Source: Rhexocercosporidium sp. MPI-PUGE-AT-0058
Taxonomy: Eukaryota > Ascomycota > Leotiomycetes > Helotiales
Length of the DNA stretch: 64,000 bases
Direction of reading: 5' to 3'
NCBI GenBank assembly: GCA_020746875.1
Contig: JAGTJL010000004.1
Coordinates: 806,001 to 870,000, forward strand
Each line of letters starts with the position of its first letter. Position 1 is the first letter of the stretch. The translations under genes were made by a program, and so were the position numbers. Positions 21,927 through 34,046 of the stretch are shown here, piece after piece. The notes under the pieces are model-generated. The model searched no databases, was not told the DNA's origin, and saw only the letters and a list, made by a program, of their open reading frames with translations.

Positions 21927-22892
21927 ATGGCGGAGATTCGCAGAAAGCTTGTCATCGTTGGTGACGGAGGTAAGTAACCAATCTGCAATCCATTAACAAT
22001 TCAAGATATCTAACAAGCTTGTTAGCCTGTGGAAAAACTTGTCTCCTGATGTATGTTATACTGCCGAGTTTCTGCGTTCTAAACTAACTTGAGCACAGCG
22101 TCTTCTCCAAGGGCACATTCCCAGAGGTAAGCCTTCAGCCAACTTCCAACGATCATCCGAAACCTGCCTCATGCGCGGTCTTATCAACAATTCGACCACG
22201 GTTGCAATAATATCATGAGAGGATATAGAGCTGATGTAGATGGAATATAGGTCTATGTCCCAACTGTCTTCGAGAACTACGTTGCCGATGTCGAGGTTGA
22301 TGGAAAGCATGTTGAGCTAGCTCTGTGGGATACGGCCGGACAAGAAGATTACGACCGTCTCCGACCTCTTTCATACCCAGATTCGCACGTCATCCTCATC
22401 TGCTTCGCTGTCGACTCCCCAGATTCCCTTGATAACGTTCAGGAGAAGGTACCATTGCCCCTAGACCGAGGAAATCCGACGAGGAGATAAGAACCTGCTG
22501 ACACGTGCTCTACAAATAGTGGATTTCCGAAGTCCTACACTTCTGCAGCGGCCTCCCAATCATTCTCGTTGGTTGTAAGAAGGATCTCCGTTACGACCAG
22601 AAGACCATCGAAGAACTCCACAAGACAAGCCAAAAGCCTGTTACCCCCGAGCAGGTAAGATAAACAACATCCGACCCGAGCTTGGACCACAGTTATGAGG
22701 GAAGATCTGCAGGCTCTTGGAACAATGCTGACGATGATATAGGGTGAGGAGATCCGCAAGAAGATTGGCGCCTACAAGTACCTTGAGTGTTCAGCAAAGA
22801 CCAATGAGGGTGTCCGTGAGGTTTTCGAACATGCTACCCGTGCTGCACTCTTGACCAAGAAGAAGAAGGATAAGAAGTGCATCGTCCTGTAA
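21927..22892 (+). CDS. RHO1: Rho-type GTPase RHO1
   Basis: Six exons (21927-21969, 22026-22050, 22099-22126, 22251-22448, 22520-22654, 22743-22892) give 192 aa. Motifs in order: P-loop [11 protein letters not shown] rebuilt across intron 1; effector loop [13 protein letters not shown]; switch [16 protein letters not shown]; the TKxD-equivalent GCKKDL; the SAK motif ECSAKTNEG; polybasic KKKKDKK; and CAAX box CIVL, which predicts geranylgeranylation. RHO1 activates beta-1,3-glucan synthase and protein kinase C in the cell-wall integrity pathway. Exons 2 and 3 are only 25 and 28 nt, so gene predictors easily miss them. Confidence 0.96.
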
Positions 22893-25275
22893 AGCTACCA
22901 ATACCGACCTCCCTTTCTCTAACGCGATCGGTTCCCACTATAAACTCCTCGGGTGATACGGATGCTTTGGAACGGGACAGCGTGCTGGAGAGTGTGCATT
23001 GCTCCTCTTCCGGCATTTGATCTATCATCTTTTTTGATACTCGTGGATACCTCACAACCCGCAGAGACTCAATTCATCATACCCTCACCATACGCATCCC
23101 GACAACAACACGTCCTCGAAAGCCTCCTCGTCTCTTGGTTCGGATACATCTTGGCATGGGGGCTCTTTTCTTCGCTATGCTGCGCTATTTCTTCTCTGCG
23201 TCTCTCGGAATGCGTTTCTTGCAAGATCTTTGTGTGTGCTTCTCCTTTCTCTCTTTACATTCAGAATGGGCTTCTGAATCGTAAAGGCTATGGTCCTGCT
23301 GCTGCGTCTCTTCTTTGGTTCGTCGTCATAAGGGCAGGCTGGGAGACTGGATGCGCATTTTTGTACGGTGTAATAGCAATAGGCGTAGTCTATCAGAGAT
23401 GCTTTTTGAGAATTTGATCTTTTGCGTGATTCAGCTTCTTAATAGTGGAATTTGAGTGAGGTACATGAGGTACATAAATGGCTTGTGAATCATCAAGCTT
23501 GATACTATACCCGCCCGAGCAAGGATCCTACAGTACCTGACGGAGGATGTGACTGACATGCATCCATGCGGAAGTTGGCAGAGAATTCTTCAATGCTGGA
23601 GCGGATGTCCCGCCTGCCATACAGTTCAGTGACCCAAGCCCCCAGTCAGGATTTTGCCATTGAAGGACCTTGCCTTTGTCATATGTGCAAACGCCTCGTG
23701 TAAATAGTGACACGTCCTTTGGTTACGACTTGCAACTTTACTCCTGCTCTTCACAACGACTAGATTCTTTACCCTACTCGTACTGAACAAGTCTGCGATT
23801 TTGATATGCACTTGCTGTATGTCATGGTGAATGTCTACCTCGTGGGCTGTACGCCAGGGCAACTGAGACAATGCATTCTGTAGTATGTGTAGATTAAGTC
23901 CTCAGACTCTCATTGATATTGGAAGATCGGAGTAGAATGAGTTGCCGTGGCCATTCTCAAGGAAATTGCGAGGGGCTCTGCATACCTAGACTGCTATCCA
24001 AGACAGAATGTTACGTTACCATGCTGCTCTGCAAGCTTTTCCCCTAGTCTGAGAATCGTGCGTACCAGATTGTTGCTACAAAATATTGGATGCCTGATTC
24101 GTTCCTAGACATTGGATCCAATATCTGGCATAACTCTTCATATCCTCAGTCCTGAGACCGAGCTCGTATAGATCTGGTATACATAGATATTGTACAAAGT
24201 GTGTTAGTTTTCTCCTGCCTTTTCCCAACGGTGTAAGACTTTGATGTTCATCCTCGGCTAGAACCTGATCTACTCTCTTCTACATGCGAATCTCGGAGCG
24301 GAATGTTCGTTGATACCTTTGTAAGCTTCGGATGTTGAGTAAATAAAATTTCCAGACAGATGGAAATCATTCAAGGCTTCAATATCCAATACAAGCAGCG
24401 GTTATTTCCGTTAATACTCATTATCCATGAATTTCCATGCGTAGGGTTAGCCAGGCATGATGCTTCAGCTCAAGTCACACATATTACTATGTATCAACAC
24501 TCTACGCTCACTCAATTGCCCATTCATATCAAAGATATTCCAGTGGTTTCGATATACCCAGCACTGCCTTTGTCTGCTTTTAATCTTATACTGCTTTTAT
24601 GGTACTGTCTTGCCCTGTCATGGCTTATGCATCAAATTAAGCCTACCGCTCTACCTTGACATCGGCGTTGGAAGGATATGGCGATGGCGACCCCACATCC
24701 CTCTTGGCCTATACTTGGGCACAATCCTCCATACCATTCTATGGATCAGCTGTCTCTTACTTCAGCTATAATGTTTAACGTTCAAGTCTAGTACAGTGCT
24801 ACTGGCAGCAAATGTTTAAGGCTCCTCTCACGAGGCATGTACTAGTGCTCTACCTCACACATGGAGCTCTCGATTTCTTCAAATATCACAGCAGCTCTCA
24901 TTTAATGCTCCTTAATAAGCAGCATCTCACAAATTCGTACCGTATCTCGGCTAGCATTTAAAGGTAGTACTATCAACCTCAACGTTCTAATTCTCTACAA
25001 TTTTCTGTATAGTATATGAGATTCGGAAGCATGGACGTTCAGTTTTACGCAGATATTTGAATTTGCCCTCGCTTTCTGTTTTAATCGGCCAGGTCTGACT
25101 TTGCGAGCTGTGAATTTCAACCACTTTCTCCCCTAACCCTTGTCTCAATTACTCCCAATCTGTCCCACATCCTCTCTCCCTCACAACACAACACAACCTC
25201 TTCTCCAGACACCATCTGCCACTCTACAAACAACCAACAACCAACAACTTCAATCCACCAAAATTATCAGTCAAA
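22893..25275. other. 2.4-kb gene-poor interval
   Basis: Begins with the RHO1 3' UTR. The 154-codon frame at 22953-23417 lies directly in that UTR, has no recognisable domain and is not called. The rest is somewhat AT-rich with no splice-consistent coding. The final 200 bp before 25276 is rich in CAACA and CTCC motifs and is probably the promoter and 5' UTR of the next gene. Confidence 0.5.
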
Positions 25276-26346
25276 ATGTGTGTCGTTAAGCAAACCAATT
25301 TCAACTGTGGCTGCATGCATTGCTACCACATCGTCTGTGCTGCTCGTAAGTTCACTTTCTTTTCAGTTCAAGCGTCGATCTACCTGCACCAGACTCTTTA
25401 TTCGTTCCTTTCCCCTTCATTTTGCACCTTCTACTGTGTCTGGCGCGCTGTATAAGGCTTCGATGGGGCTGTAGCGCCTTGTGTTGTGATTGAGGAGTTG
25501 CCTCGAGTTTAGCGAGCGAGCCCCTTTTATCGAAATTTCACCTGAACCATTTCAAACGCAAATGCATCCCAGCGCTCCAAGAGATTGTCTGGAGTACCTA
25601 ATCTGGAGCAGTTTTTAAAGATCAATTATTATCATTTCCTTAATATCATGGACTCAGCTTAGCATCTACATCTGGCTTTACTATTTAGCATCTGGGAAGG
25701 CATCTTGATTATCCTATTATCTACTTTTCTATTTTCATCATCCCCAGATTTGGAATACACACTAATTTCAGATGCGGTTAGATCAAGTCCAGACGGACAA
25801 TAACATCGACTGTATGTTCTGCCCGGCCCTCAACTTCTCGACCGATTACGAGGGAGGTCCCAAATGCACTGGAGAGTGCAAGGGGGAGGAGATACTTGAA
25901 TACCAATTCGAGGAGGAAGAGGAAGAGGAAGAGGAAGAGGAAGAGGAAGAGGAAGAGGAAGAGGAAGAGGAAGAGGAAGAGGAAGAGGAAGAGGAGAAGG
26001 GAAAGGCAGGAAAGAAGAGAAGAAGAAATGGCCCGGTGGAGGTGGACATTTACGAAGAGACGGAGGAGGAGGATGGAGCTGAAGTTGGAGTTGGATTTGG
26101 TGTTCCGGGTGCGTTGGCTGTTGCGGGTGGTGTGACTGGCAATGGTCGTGTTGGGGGTCTGAGTGTCTGGCTCCTCGAGTCGAACTTCTAGTAAGCCATT
26201 TTCTCGTATTTGATACTGGCATTGGAAGTGGTCGAAGTGCTAATTTCCAGTACAGCAGCGCGACCGGCGAGGAGAATATACCGGAGGAGGAAGCCGAAGA
26301 GGAAGCTATCGATGAGGAGATGTGGGAGGATAACGATGTCAACTGA
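25276..26346 (+). CDS. Small Cys/His-motif protein with poly-Glu tract
   Basis: Three exons (25276-25345, 25782-26190, 26256-26346) give 189 aa. Exon 1 encodes MCVVKQTNFNCGCMHCYH with closely spaced Cys/His. After a 436-nt intron, exon 2 supplies DCMFCPALN and PKCTGECKG, so the N-terminal 55 residues look like a zinc-binding fold. The acceptor at 25781 was chosen over the AG 10 nt upstream because the latter gives an early stop. A run of 29 Glu is encoded by alternating GAG/GAA codons. The third exon is also acidic (NIPEEEAEEEAIDEE). The family is not recognised; the layout resembles the neighbouring gene. Function unknown, possibly protein- or chromatin-interacting because of its acidity. 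Confidence 0.6.
25910..25996 (+). repeat. (GAGGAA)n coding repeat
   Basis: Twenty-nine consecutive Glu codons, mostly alternating GAG and GAA, lie inside the Cys/His protein gene. As a hexanucleotide repeat it is expected to vary in length between strains. Confidence 0.95.
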
Positions 26347-26780
26347 CTTGTAAGTTGCTACTTCCACCACCAAGAGGATTTGAGCACTAATATCTGGAAA
26401 CAGGCCCTGCGGCATTTTTTCTTTCTCAAATTCGCATTCCCGTTGCCAAATCTTCATTTCAACAATGAAAGTCACTAAAGTCAATACATGGCTACAGGCT
26501 TTTGTTTTGACGATTCAACCGGCCACATGGCGGTGATTTCCATACCCTCGCTTCTAAATTCAATTCACTGTCCCCCCTCGCTCTGCATTTACATTCAACT
26601 TCTCAGCATTGTCACGTTACTCTCCAAAGGTGAAGTCATGTTCGATTGAACCAATTCTCGTCAATGGCCCACGTTCTCTATCAACGCGCTCCTTCCTTCT
26701 GAAATCTTCATCCCCGCAACTCCATATACGACCACACCACAGCACAATCACAAATTCCAAACTCCTACACGGCATCAAAC
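26347..26780. promoter_or_regulatory. Promoter region between the two Cys/His-protein genes
   Basis: 434 bp; the final part is C/T/A-rich with CAAC motifs. No specific site identified. Confidence 0.4.
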
Positions 26781-27528
26781 ATGTGTACCGAAACCACCAC
26801 CATCTACTCAAACTGCAATGCAGTCCGCATCCACCTCAAGGTTTGCGCCTCCCACGTCGACCACACGCGCAAGCAGCTCGACAACGCCATTTGCCCAGAC
26901 TTTAGAAAGGCCTCCCGGTACGTCACCAACACGACGCGCTGCAACTGCAAGCTCGATGCAGAGCCCTCAGCTGTTTCCGGCCGCCGCTCAGCTAGAATTG
27001 GATGCGAACGCGCTGCTTCTAAGGGATACGGAGAGAACGGTCTTACGTGGTCGTTTGAGAAGGGTCCTGATTTGAAGTTGAAGAAGAAGAAAGACCGGGC
27101 TAGGGAGAGAGAGCGCGCGGTTAAGGAGGAGAAGGAGGTCAAGGTCAAGATGGAGGAGGTTGAGACTGGCAATGATGAGCGGAGATCTTGGGCTGGGGCT
27201 GACAAGGCTGCTGGTGCTGCTGGCTGGGGTGGCTCCATGGGTCGTTCATCCTCGTCTGGTAAAGCTGAAGATTCGTGAGTGTTTCTATCGACTGTATGTT
27301 GGTTTACTTCGCTGACTTGTGTGGTCTAGGATCCGTCGTAATCAGATGATGAAAGCGCAGGGTCAAGATCATCAGCAGGCTAAGAAGGTCAAGTTGGAGA
27401 GCAGCCCAATCATTGAGTAAGTCCATTCCCCTCATCTTTTGCCTGGACAGGCCTAACAATGATTCAGAGCAAATTTCGAGCAATTCCCCTACCCCCAGCA
27501 ATTGTACGATGACCTTGAAATGGAGTAA
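26781..27528 (+). CDS. Small Cys-motif protein with Lys/Glu-rich tail
   Basis: Three exons (26781-27274, 27330-27416, 27468-27528) give 213 aa. The start MCTETTTIYSNC, then VCASHVDHTRKQLDN, AICPDF and TRCNCKLD, gives a Cys/His array like that of the upstream neighbour, followed by a long basic/acidic helical stretch (KLKKKKDRARERERAVKE). The C-terminus LYDDLEME is acidic. Both introns have GT-AG ends and splice in frame. This is a common style of fungal hypothetical protein beginning MCxxx with a small Cys-rich head. I do not know its function. Confidence 0.65.
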
Positions 27529-28424
27529 AGTAACCCAACACAAATGAGGCCCCCTGCAAGCTGAACGGGAGTTCTTGGACGACGTGGGAACGCTAATAGC
27601 GTGGGGGTTGCTTTGATTTTTATTTCCTTCGGAGGAATTTCGTGGGAGGATGCTGCTTGCGGATACCCACAGCTGCTTTGACACTGCTAGGGGGATACTG
27701 TTTTCGGATGTTTAGTATTTGCTTTGGCAGGTGGATATCTCTCGTGGGCTGTGATCGAGACAGCAAACGTATTGCTGTTGATAGGGATTGTCAATAAAAC
27801 CATTCTGAGACTCCAGACTACAATGCTTAATCATGAGAATCTACGCAGCTTGGTAGCACACTTTTAGGGCTTATCACCTATTTTGCAACGAAGAAGGTGC
27901 CACTGTTCTAGTTGTTCAAGCAAAACTGACCAGAAAAGAAGATGCTACTGTAAGTCTATTCTGAATATTAGTGATAATGTATGATACCCTACGACGCTCT
28001 CAGCTTCCCCGCCCCCGCAATAAGTAAGTCCACAAGAATTGGCGTGCCACCCACCAGAGCCAGCCTCGCTTAATTCCTCCCAACCAAAACAAATCCTAAA
28101 ATTGCGAAATGTCCTCAAAAATACTCTTACAATCACACTGCTACGGTATAGGAACTTGACTGCTTTGATTTCCGTAACGTTGTTGCGCGAAAGTTGGAAT
28201 GCGAAAGGGTGGCTAATTCATTTATGCCGGACGACACACAGTGAGAAGGATGGACGAAGGATAAGAATACTGCATGCTCATGATCTTTATACCGTTCTAA
28301 TGCGTCTATCTAATCAGGTATCACACTCTCTAAGGCCCTCCCAAGACCCCAAATATCTACATCCCCATCCACCCCTCACCACTCCCCTATATACACATCA
28401 CCTCCTACCCTCTTCCATTTCCAC
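27529..28424. other. Convergent intergenic region, no gene seen
   Basis: About 0.9 kb between convergent genes. Open frames here are shadows or lack features. Confidence 0.5.
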
Positions 28425-30407
28425 TCATCCAACAACAGCCCCCCACCCTCTCTTAACAGCCAACCACGCCTCAAAAGCCTCCAACTTCATCTCCACTCTA
28501 AAATACCCCGCCCAAGCTCTGACCAAGCCCAGAAAATTCCTCGGCCACAACAAACTTCCCCTCTCCCTCAAAGACTCCACCTGCTCCTCAAAAACAGTCC
28601 TTGAGCAATACCTAGCCAAGATCAAGAACGACCTAACCGGTCCTTGTCGCGTGTGCAGATTCTCATCCAAACTCCGCGTCAAATCATTCGTTTTGAGAAT
28701 CAACAAGATAATCCGCGGGACCTGACCGAGTAGCTGTACGAGTTGCTGCAACATGCCCTCGCCAAGCGCATCATTGATACTCTTCTTCTCCTCCGCCGAG
28801 CGCGCCATCGAGACGTCTTTTGTCAGGACCCTGTAATCTCTGCCCGTGATAGCGGACGCGAAGAGCGGGAATTGCTCGTCCGTGATGCCGGCTACTTCTT
28901 TCGAGTACTTGCGCATGCGAGGCTCATCCGCGTCGATGACTGCTAGCCAGAGCTTGGCGTAGGAGCGCCGGAGAGTGAGGGGGATGTCGCGGTATAATCC
29001 GTGATCATAGAGAACGACGTCGAAGTTGCAGGGCCCGCGGCGGGTGGTATTCTTGCGGATGGCGATATTGCCGCCGTGCGGGTCGCAGTGGAGGGGTGCA
29101 CCGTTGCCGAAGATCATCTCGTTGAAGATACGAGCGAGGGCGGCGGAGACTTCGTCTCTGTCTATGCCATTGGCGTCGAGGAAGGCTAGGTCGTCTGGAC
29201 GGTGTCCGGAAACGTTCTCCATCACTAGAATGCGCTTCTTGCCCCAGAGAACATCTGGGATGACTAGTGGTAATTCGGGCTTGTGCGAGAAGTACTCTTT
29301 TGTCCTTAATGCATTCTGTCCTTCGAGAGCAAAATCCAGCTCTTGTGGTAACGAGATTTCCATTTCCGAGGATAGCCATTCCAGATCATACTCAGGAAAG
29401 AATCTCTTCAAAGTCGAGAAGGTAAACCTCGTAAGAGCCAGATCCAGAGTCGCCCATTCGGCTAGTGCTGGATGCTGAACCTTCACAGCGACTTTCTGCC
29501 CTGTTTCCTTCACTGTCGCGAGATGTACTTGAGCCAGTGATGCAGCACCTATAGGTACATGGTCGAATTCTGAGAAGTAGTCTGATAATTTCTCGCCTGT
29601 GTCTTTTTCAAACATGGCTTCTATTGATTCAAATGATGAGACGGGACATTTGTCTTGGAGTGGTATGAAAGTGGTCGTCCATTCGAGAGGGAGGAGGTAG
29701 TTCATTGCACTCTAAATTTCGTCAGCCCAATCCCAATTCATGCCCCAGTAACTTGACTTACCAAATGCTGCCCTAATTTGATAAAGATACTCCCATTCTT
29801 CTCCAGCACCTTCAGCGTCCGATCAGCACACCTCTGGTGGCACGCTTTTAAACTAATATTTTGTTCCTCCTCGTCCTCCGTCTTCTCATTCTGATTTAGC
29901 GTAACTCGATAACTACCAGCACAAATCAGTCCATATTCCTTAAACCAAACCTCACTTCCCCAAAGACGACACAAAAGCCAGAACAACTCACTCATTAATA
30001 CACACCGCCAACGTACTAGCCACCCTCCCACTCCTCTCCACGGCGCCATACGCATGCTTCACATCATCCCCAAAAGCCAGAGTCGAAGCACCCACACCCC
30101 CAAGCGCAGCAGCAGCTAGGACTCTCCCTTTCCTGCGCGACTTGCCATTGTCTGTATACCCACTCCCATTCCCACTCTCACGCCCTGTATTATGGCCTTT
30201 CTTCGAATATCCTCTGAACTGACTCCCAACCCTCGCGCTCTTCATCGTCTGCGATAAACACCTCCTACACGTCCAAGAGCTCAATCCATTATAGCCCCCC
30301 GCAGACGAAGAAGCGTCTCTCGCGAGGGTGGTTGCGAGGTTTAAGCCTTTCATCTCTCGTGTTGTTGCCTCTCTTGAGCCGTATCGAGAAAGTGCAATCG
30401 AATGCAA
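28425..30407 (-). CDS. MCP2: ABC1/COQ8 (UbiB) family mitochondrial protein kinase-like, ADCK1/MCP2 type
   Basis: Three exons (30407-29992, 29912-29762, 29711-28425) give 617 aa, or 599 aa if the second ATG at 30353 is used. The N-terminus is basic and mitochondrial in character, with a short hydrophobic segment (VLAAAALGGVGASTLAF). UbiB-specific features are all present: KxGQ motif in FIKLGQHL at the exon 2/3 junction, the Ala-rich loop in PIGAASLAQVHLA, the Lys of VAVKVQHP, HCDPHGGN, and the metal-binding DHG in VVLYDHGLY. This places it among atypical kinase-like ATPases linked to mitochondrial lipid or coenzyme Q homeostasis. The 3' part of the gene is unusually G-rich on the coding strand. 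Confidence 0.9.
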
Positions 30408-30856
30408 TCCAATTCAATGCAACACAATTCGCTGTCCCCAAAAATCAATCTCGAATCATGACTCCATACCGTCGACACTTCAATGCTTCGTAGGTTGTAT
30501 GTGAAGTGTGGGATGTTGGGTTGAGCATGAATCGCATGGAAGAAAAAGCGTTGAGTGGTAGTATAAAAAAGTTGCCCGACCTGCATCCATCCACCCTCGG
30601 CTCACTCTGATGATGTCGTCGTCTGTCGATGTGGACATGGGTGATCCCTGCAATCGCATGACCTCTCAGTCAGTTCAGTCCAGAGCTTTGAAGATGGAGC
30701 TCTCCTCATGAATTGACTTTCGGACTTCGTTTTACTTCTCTGACTTTGAGCTTACAGGTACTCTGCCAAACCAAGGGGAAAGAAGAGATGTGAGATCACA
30801 ATTGGATTCCACACCCCATCTACAGTACGCAAGGAAAAGCAATTGTTACTTTCAAT
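30408..30856. promoter_or_regulatory. Divergent promoter region
   Basis: 449 bp between the MCP2-like gene and a small membrane-protein gene, both of likely mitochondrial association. No known site was identified. Confidence 0.4.
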
Positions 30857-31268
30857 ATGCCTCCAAAATGGAACATCAACGGCAAAGTACCTATCCCCTC
30901 TCACTCCTCCCACCACCTCCAACTAATCTCATTTCACTAATATCCTTCCCCCCTCCCAGAGCCTCACAATGCCCCTCGCGGCCTTCACAATGGCTACCCT
31001 CCTCTTCGTCTACACTCGCACATCCATCCAAGCCGCGAAGCGCAATGCGCAGCGGCACAGGGAGGCGGACGGTGGACAGATAAATTGGCATAATGAGAGT
31101 TTGAGGAGGCATGGCAAGTTGGATGCACCAGGAGAGGGGAGTACGGTTGGGGAGTTAGTTGGGGCGTTGAAGGGTGGGAAGAAGGCTGTGGATGGGGAGG
31201 GGGAGGGGAAGGTTGTGGGGGAGACGGTGGAGGAGAGGAGGGTTAGGGAGAGGAAGAGGGGGTTGTGA
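30857..31268 (+). CDS. Small single-pass membrane protein, probably mitochondrial
   Basis: Exon 1 (30857-30886) encodes MPPKWNINGK and exon 2 (30960-31268) continues SLTMPLAAFTMATLLFVYT; total 112 aa. The single hydrophobic segment, followed by a positively charged stretch RTSIQAAKRNAQRHREAD, suggests an inner-membrane protein with one helix. INWHNESLRRHG looks conserved in style among fungal homologs. The C-terminal third is Gly/Glu/Lys-rich. The function is not recognised. The codon bias changes sharply from C- to G-ending near 31050. Confidence 0.7.
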
Positions 31269-31839
31269 TGTGATGGGATGTGAATAGAGGGAGAGGATGG
31301 TGGGTTTGTTGGATTTGGGATGTAAGATTGCATTGCAAGGTGTTTTGGGATTATATGACAATTATGAGGAAACAATGCTAGCAAAAGGTCGAAATCCTGC
31401 TAAGTTGGACATCATAGCGAGCAGTCTGTACAAACAGGAGATTTAAAATGTTATGGAAAGAGACTGCCTCAAGATGGCTGCTCATCTCCAAGTAATATAG
31501 CTACAACACCTCCCCTAGCCAGGTGAAGGTGATCAGGTATCATCCACAAGAGGGTATCCATCTGTATATCCCGGACCCCAAAGGCAAACGTAAACATCCA
31601 TCCATCCCAGAAATGCCGGACTCTTGAAAGAAGATATGCATTTGCCCGTTTCCATGGCCAAAGCGAGTCCCGACACAAAAAACGCCAACATCTGAAAAAT
31701 AAGTTCCCAAAATGCAAGAGGACACCGGTCGATGCTCGCTGCAGACCGAACATGTAGTCGGCGAAGTATCCTCCTAGGAGAGATCTATTACTATCATTCA
31801 TCCTCAGGTATTGCATATGTTCCACCGATGGATGCGCTT
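31269..31839. other. Convergent intergenic region
   Basis: 3' flanks of two convergent genes. The frame 31469-31846 on the minus strand has no recognisable domain. Confidence 0.45.
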
Positions 31840-33091
31840 TCACCATGAATTCGACTTTTGCTTCCCTTCGTTTCTGGCGTGAGTCAAATTCTTCATAACG
31901 AACTCGTATGTCAACATAGTTGTGGTTGCTGCTGGGACCGCTCGCATCATGTTGGTCCCCATTCCAGCATAGAAAGCTCGCCAGCCTTCTTCCCGTAATA
32001 TCGTTTTGAAGGTCATCACAAGACCTTTGTATCTCCGGCCTGCTACTTTCGTAATTGCCGCTGCCGGGCTGTGGCTTTCAGACCCTTCGAGTCCGCCTCG
32101 AAATGCTACATATTCGGATGTTGAAGATGGCATGGTCCTTTGCTGGGTTTGTAACCTCGTTCGTATTACCTCGTGTGGGTAAGTGGCTGAGCTCGCCATG
32201 ACTTTGCTAAGCACACTTGCTGAAAATATCCCGACCCAGTGAGCGCTGTCATCGCCTTCCGCTGACTTGCCCATTCCTTGTCCCGTAAACCTGGTCTTGA
32301 GGTATTCGTATGCTGGAAACTGTACAGCAACATGCGTCAAGCCAAGAAGTGCTGGAGTAAGACCCGAGTAGAAGGAGAGAATCCCTTCAGTTCGGTACAT
32401 CTTCCTGGCTGCGTCGAATGTCGATCTGTAATGCCAGGGCGGCCGAGCTTCATTCGAAGCTGCTTTCCTGCTCACTTGGGACATCAATCGGGTCTTGATC
32501 ACCCAGATTGGGTTGGTGACCATTGTGGAGCACGCTCCAGCGACAAGAGACGAACAAAAGTTGACGCCGTATGTATTTTCTAGTGATTGTCAGCATGCAG
32601 ATTCTTTTAACGAAGGAAATGCAGTTCATACCAACATAATTGGCAAAGAACACTTTCGATCTCCCATAGACCGTAAAGTAAACTGCCCAAGTCGGTAAAT
32701 ATCCCAGTATGATCGGCCCCAGTCCTCGATACATCCCCCGCAACCCCTCTTCTCTCCAGATAACCTTGCCAGTCCCTATCAGCCCACTATACACGACATG
32801 TGAAGGTCCTCCATTCGTCCGCGGCCGAAAGCCTCCTTGTGCTTGCAACTTCGTCTTTATCACATCCAATGGACAAGTGACTATGCCCGATGTGAACCCT
32901 CCAGCAGCACCAGCCAGCGCTCTGAAACTATCATCCGACCTTCCCTTTGCCCATTCTTCGAAAGGTGTAATGCCATTCTCTTTTTGAAAGCTCGAGGACG
33001 TCCTCGCAAATGGTTGAGCGGCCGGAGGTGGCGGAGCTGCAGCAAAGTCCTGAGATGCGGGAGATGATGCCGGGCTGCGTTCATGCGACAT
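31840..33091 (-). CDS. Mitochondrial carrier, NAD+/pyrimidine nucleotide-type (YIA6/RIM2 branch)
   Basis: Two exons (33091-32632, 32579-31840) give 399 aa. Three carrier repeats are visible. Repeat 1 has PLDVIKTKLQAQGG; repeat 2, after the splice junction, has PIWVIKTRLMSQ; repeat 3 has YPHEVIRTRLQTQ. Each is followed by an EG-type motif (REEGLRGMYRGLGP, RTEGILSFYSGLTP, REEGWRAFYAGMG). The PIWVIKTRL form in repeat 2 is typical of the NAD+, FAD/folate and pyrimidine nucleotide carriers. The N-terminal 60 residues are Pro/Ala-rich and outside the membrane. It exchanges a nucleotide-type substrate across the inner mitochondrial membrane; which one is uncertain. Confidence 0.9.
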
Positions 33092-34046
33092 TGTAGAATT
33101 CTTCTTGGGCGAAAAGGTAAACGGAGGGAGAGAAGTGTTTCAACGAGTACCTGGCCAGCCCGCCAGCTACCGCGAGAAAGCAGGCCGGAGTTGGCTTCCC
33201 TCCCGGTGAAGCGGACAGGAAGGCACAACGTTCTGTGGACTCGTCGGGGATTGTCTTTTTATTTTCTTTCCCTTTCCTTTCCGTTCGCGTTGGGGAGTAG
33301 TTTCCAATCTCGTGTCCCGGTGTGCGGGGAAAGATCCCACGCAGCACGCCAGTGACACTGCTAGCGATTATCCAAGGCCATTGACGACTGACCTTGAGTA
33401 TGCGATGATGAGGTGGAGGAGGAAGAGGGCGAGAGTGGAGGATGGGTGTGAGATTTGCAGGCAGAGGGAGCGAGTTCGGGCGGCGGGCGGAGGTTATATT
33501 CGAAGTGGGTATGGGAAGCAGATAGCTTTCCTCTAGCAAGCAAGCTTGGGTGAGATTCGCTTATGAAAGAAAGTTTTGGTTGATATGGGAGAGAGGTTCG
33601 ACAGTTGGATGGAGATGAAAGTTGGATTGAGGCTCTTCAGGATGAGTTGAGGACGGAAGTCTTGGACTGGTTATCTAATTGCGTAGTGCCTTTCGCTGTG
33701 AAGGAATGCAATTCTCTCTCTTGCGCGAACTTGGAACTGATGAGCCCAGAGTGGGGGAATAGCAAACAGGGGTCCTCGTTGGCTGCTCCTGCCCTCTTTG
33801 TGCCAAGCTTCGGTCCTGCTTCGCAAAGTGTTGACTCCCTGCTAATCACATGATACAAGATCACATGCTTGGAGCGCCTCGGCCAATCACATCCTCTTCA
33901 ATCAGATTACCTAACTGCTCGAAAAGTATGCGGAAGCTCTTTGAGGCTTGACACGGACGGACGACATTCGATTGCAGAAGACTCCCTCCCAGTTTGCGCC
34001 CCCCGACTCGACTCGATATCGACCTGACGAACCTCACGCCGGCACC
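33092..34046. promoter_or_regulatory. Divergent intergenic region upstream of QCR7
   Basis: Lies between two diverging mitochondrial-protein genes. Frames inside it are short and unsupported. No specific sites claimed. Confidence 0.45.

Noticed and set aside
22953..23417. 154-codon hydrophobic frame downstream of RHO1
   Set aside because: It lies in the expected RHO1 3' UTR, has odd composition and no recognisable domain.
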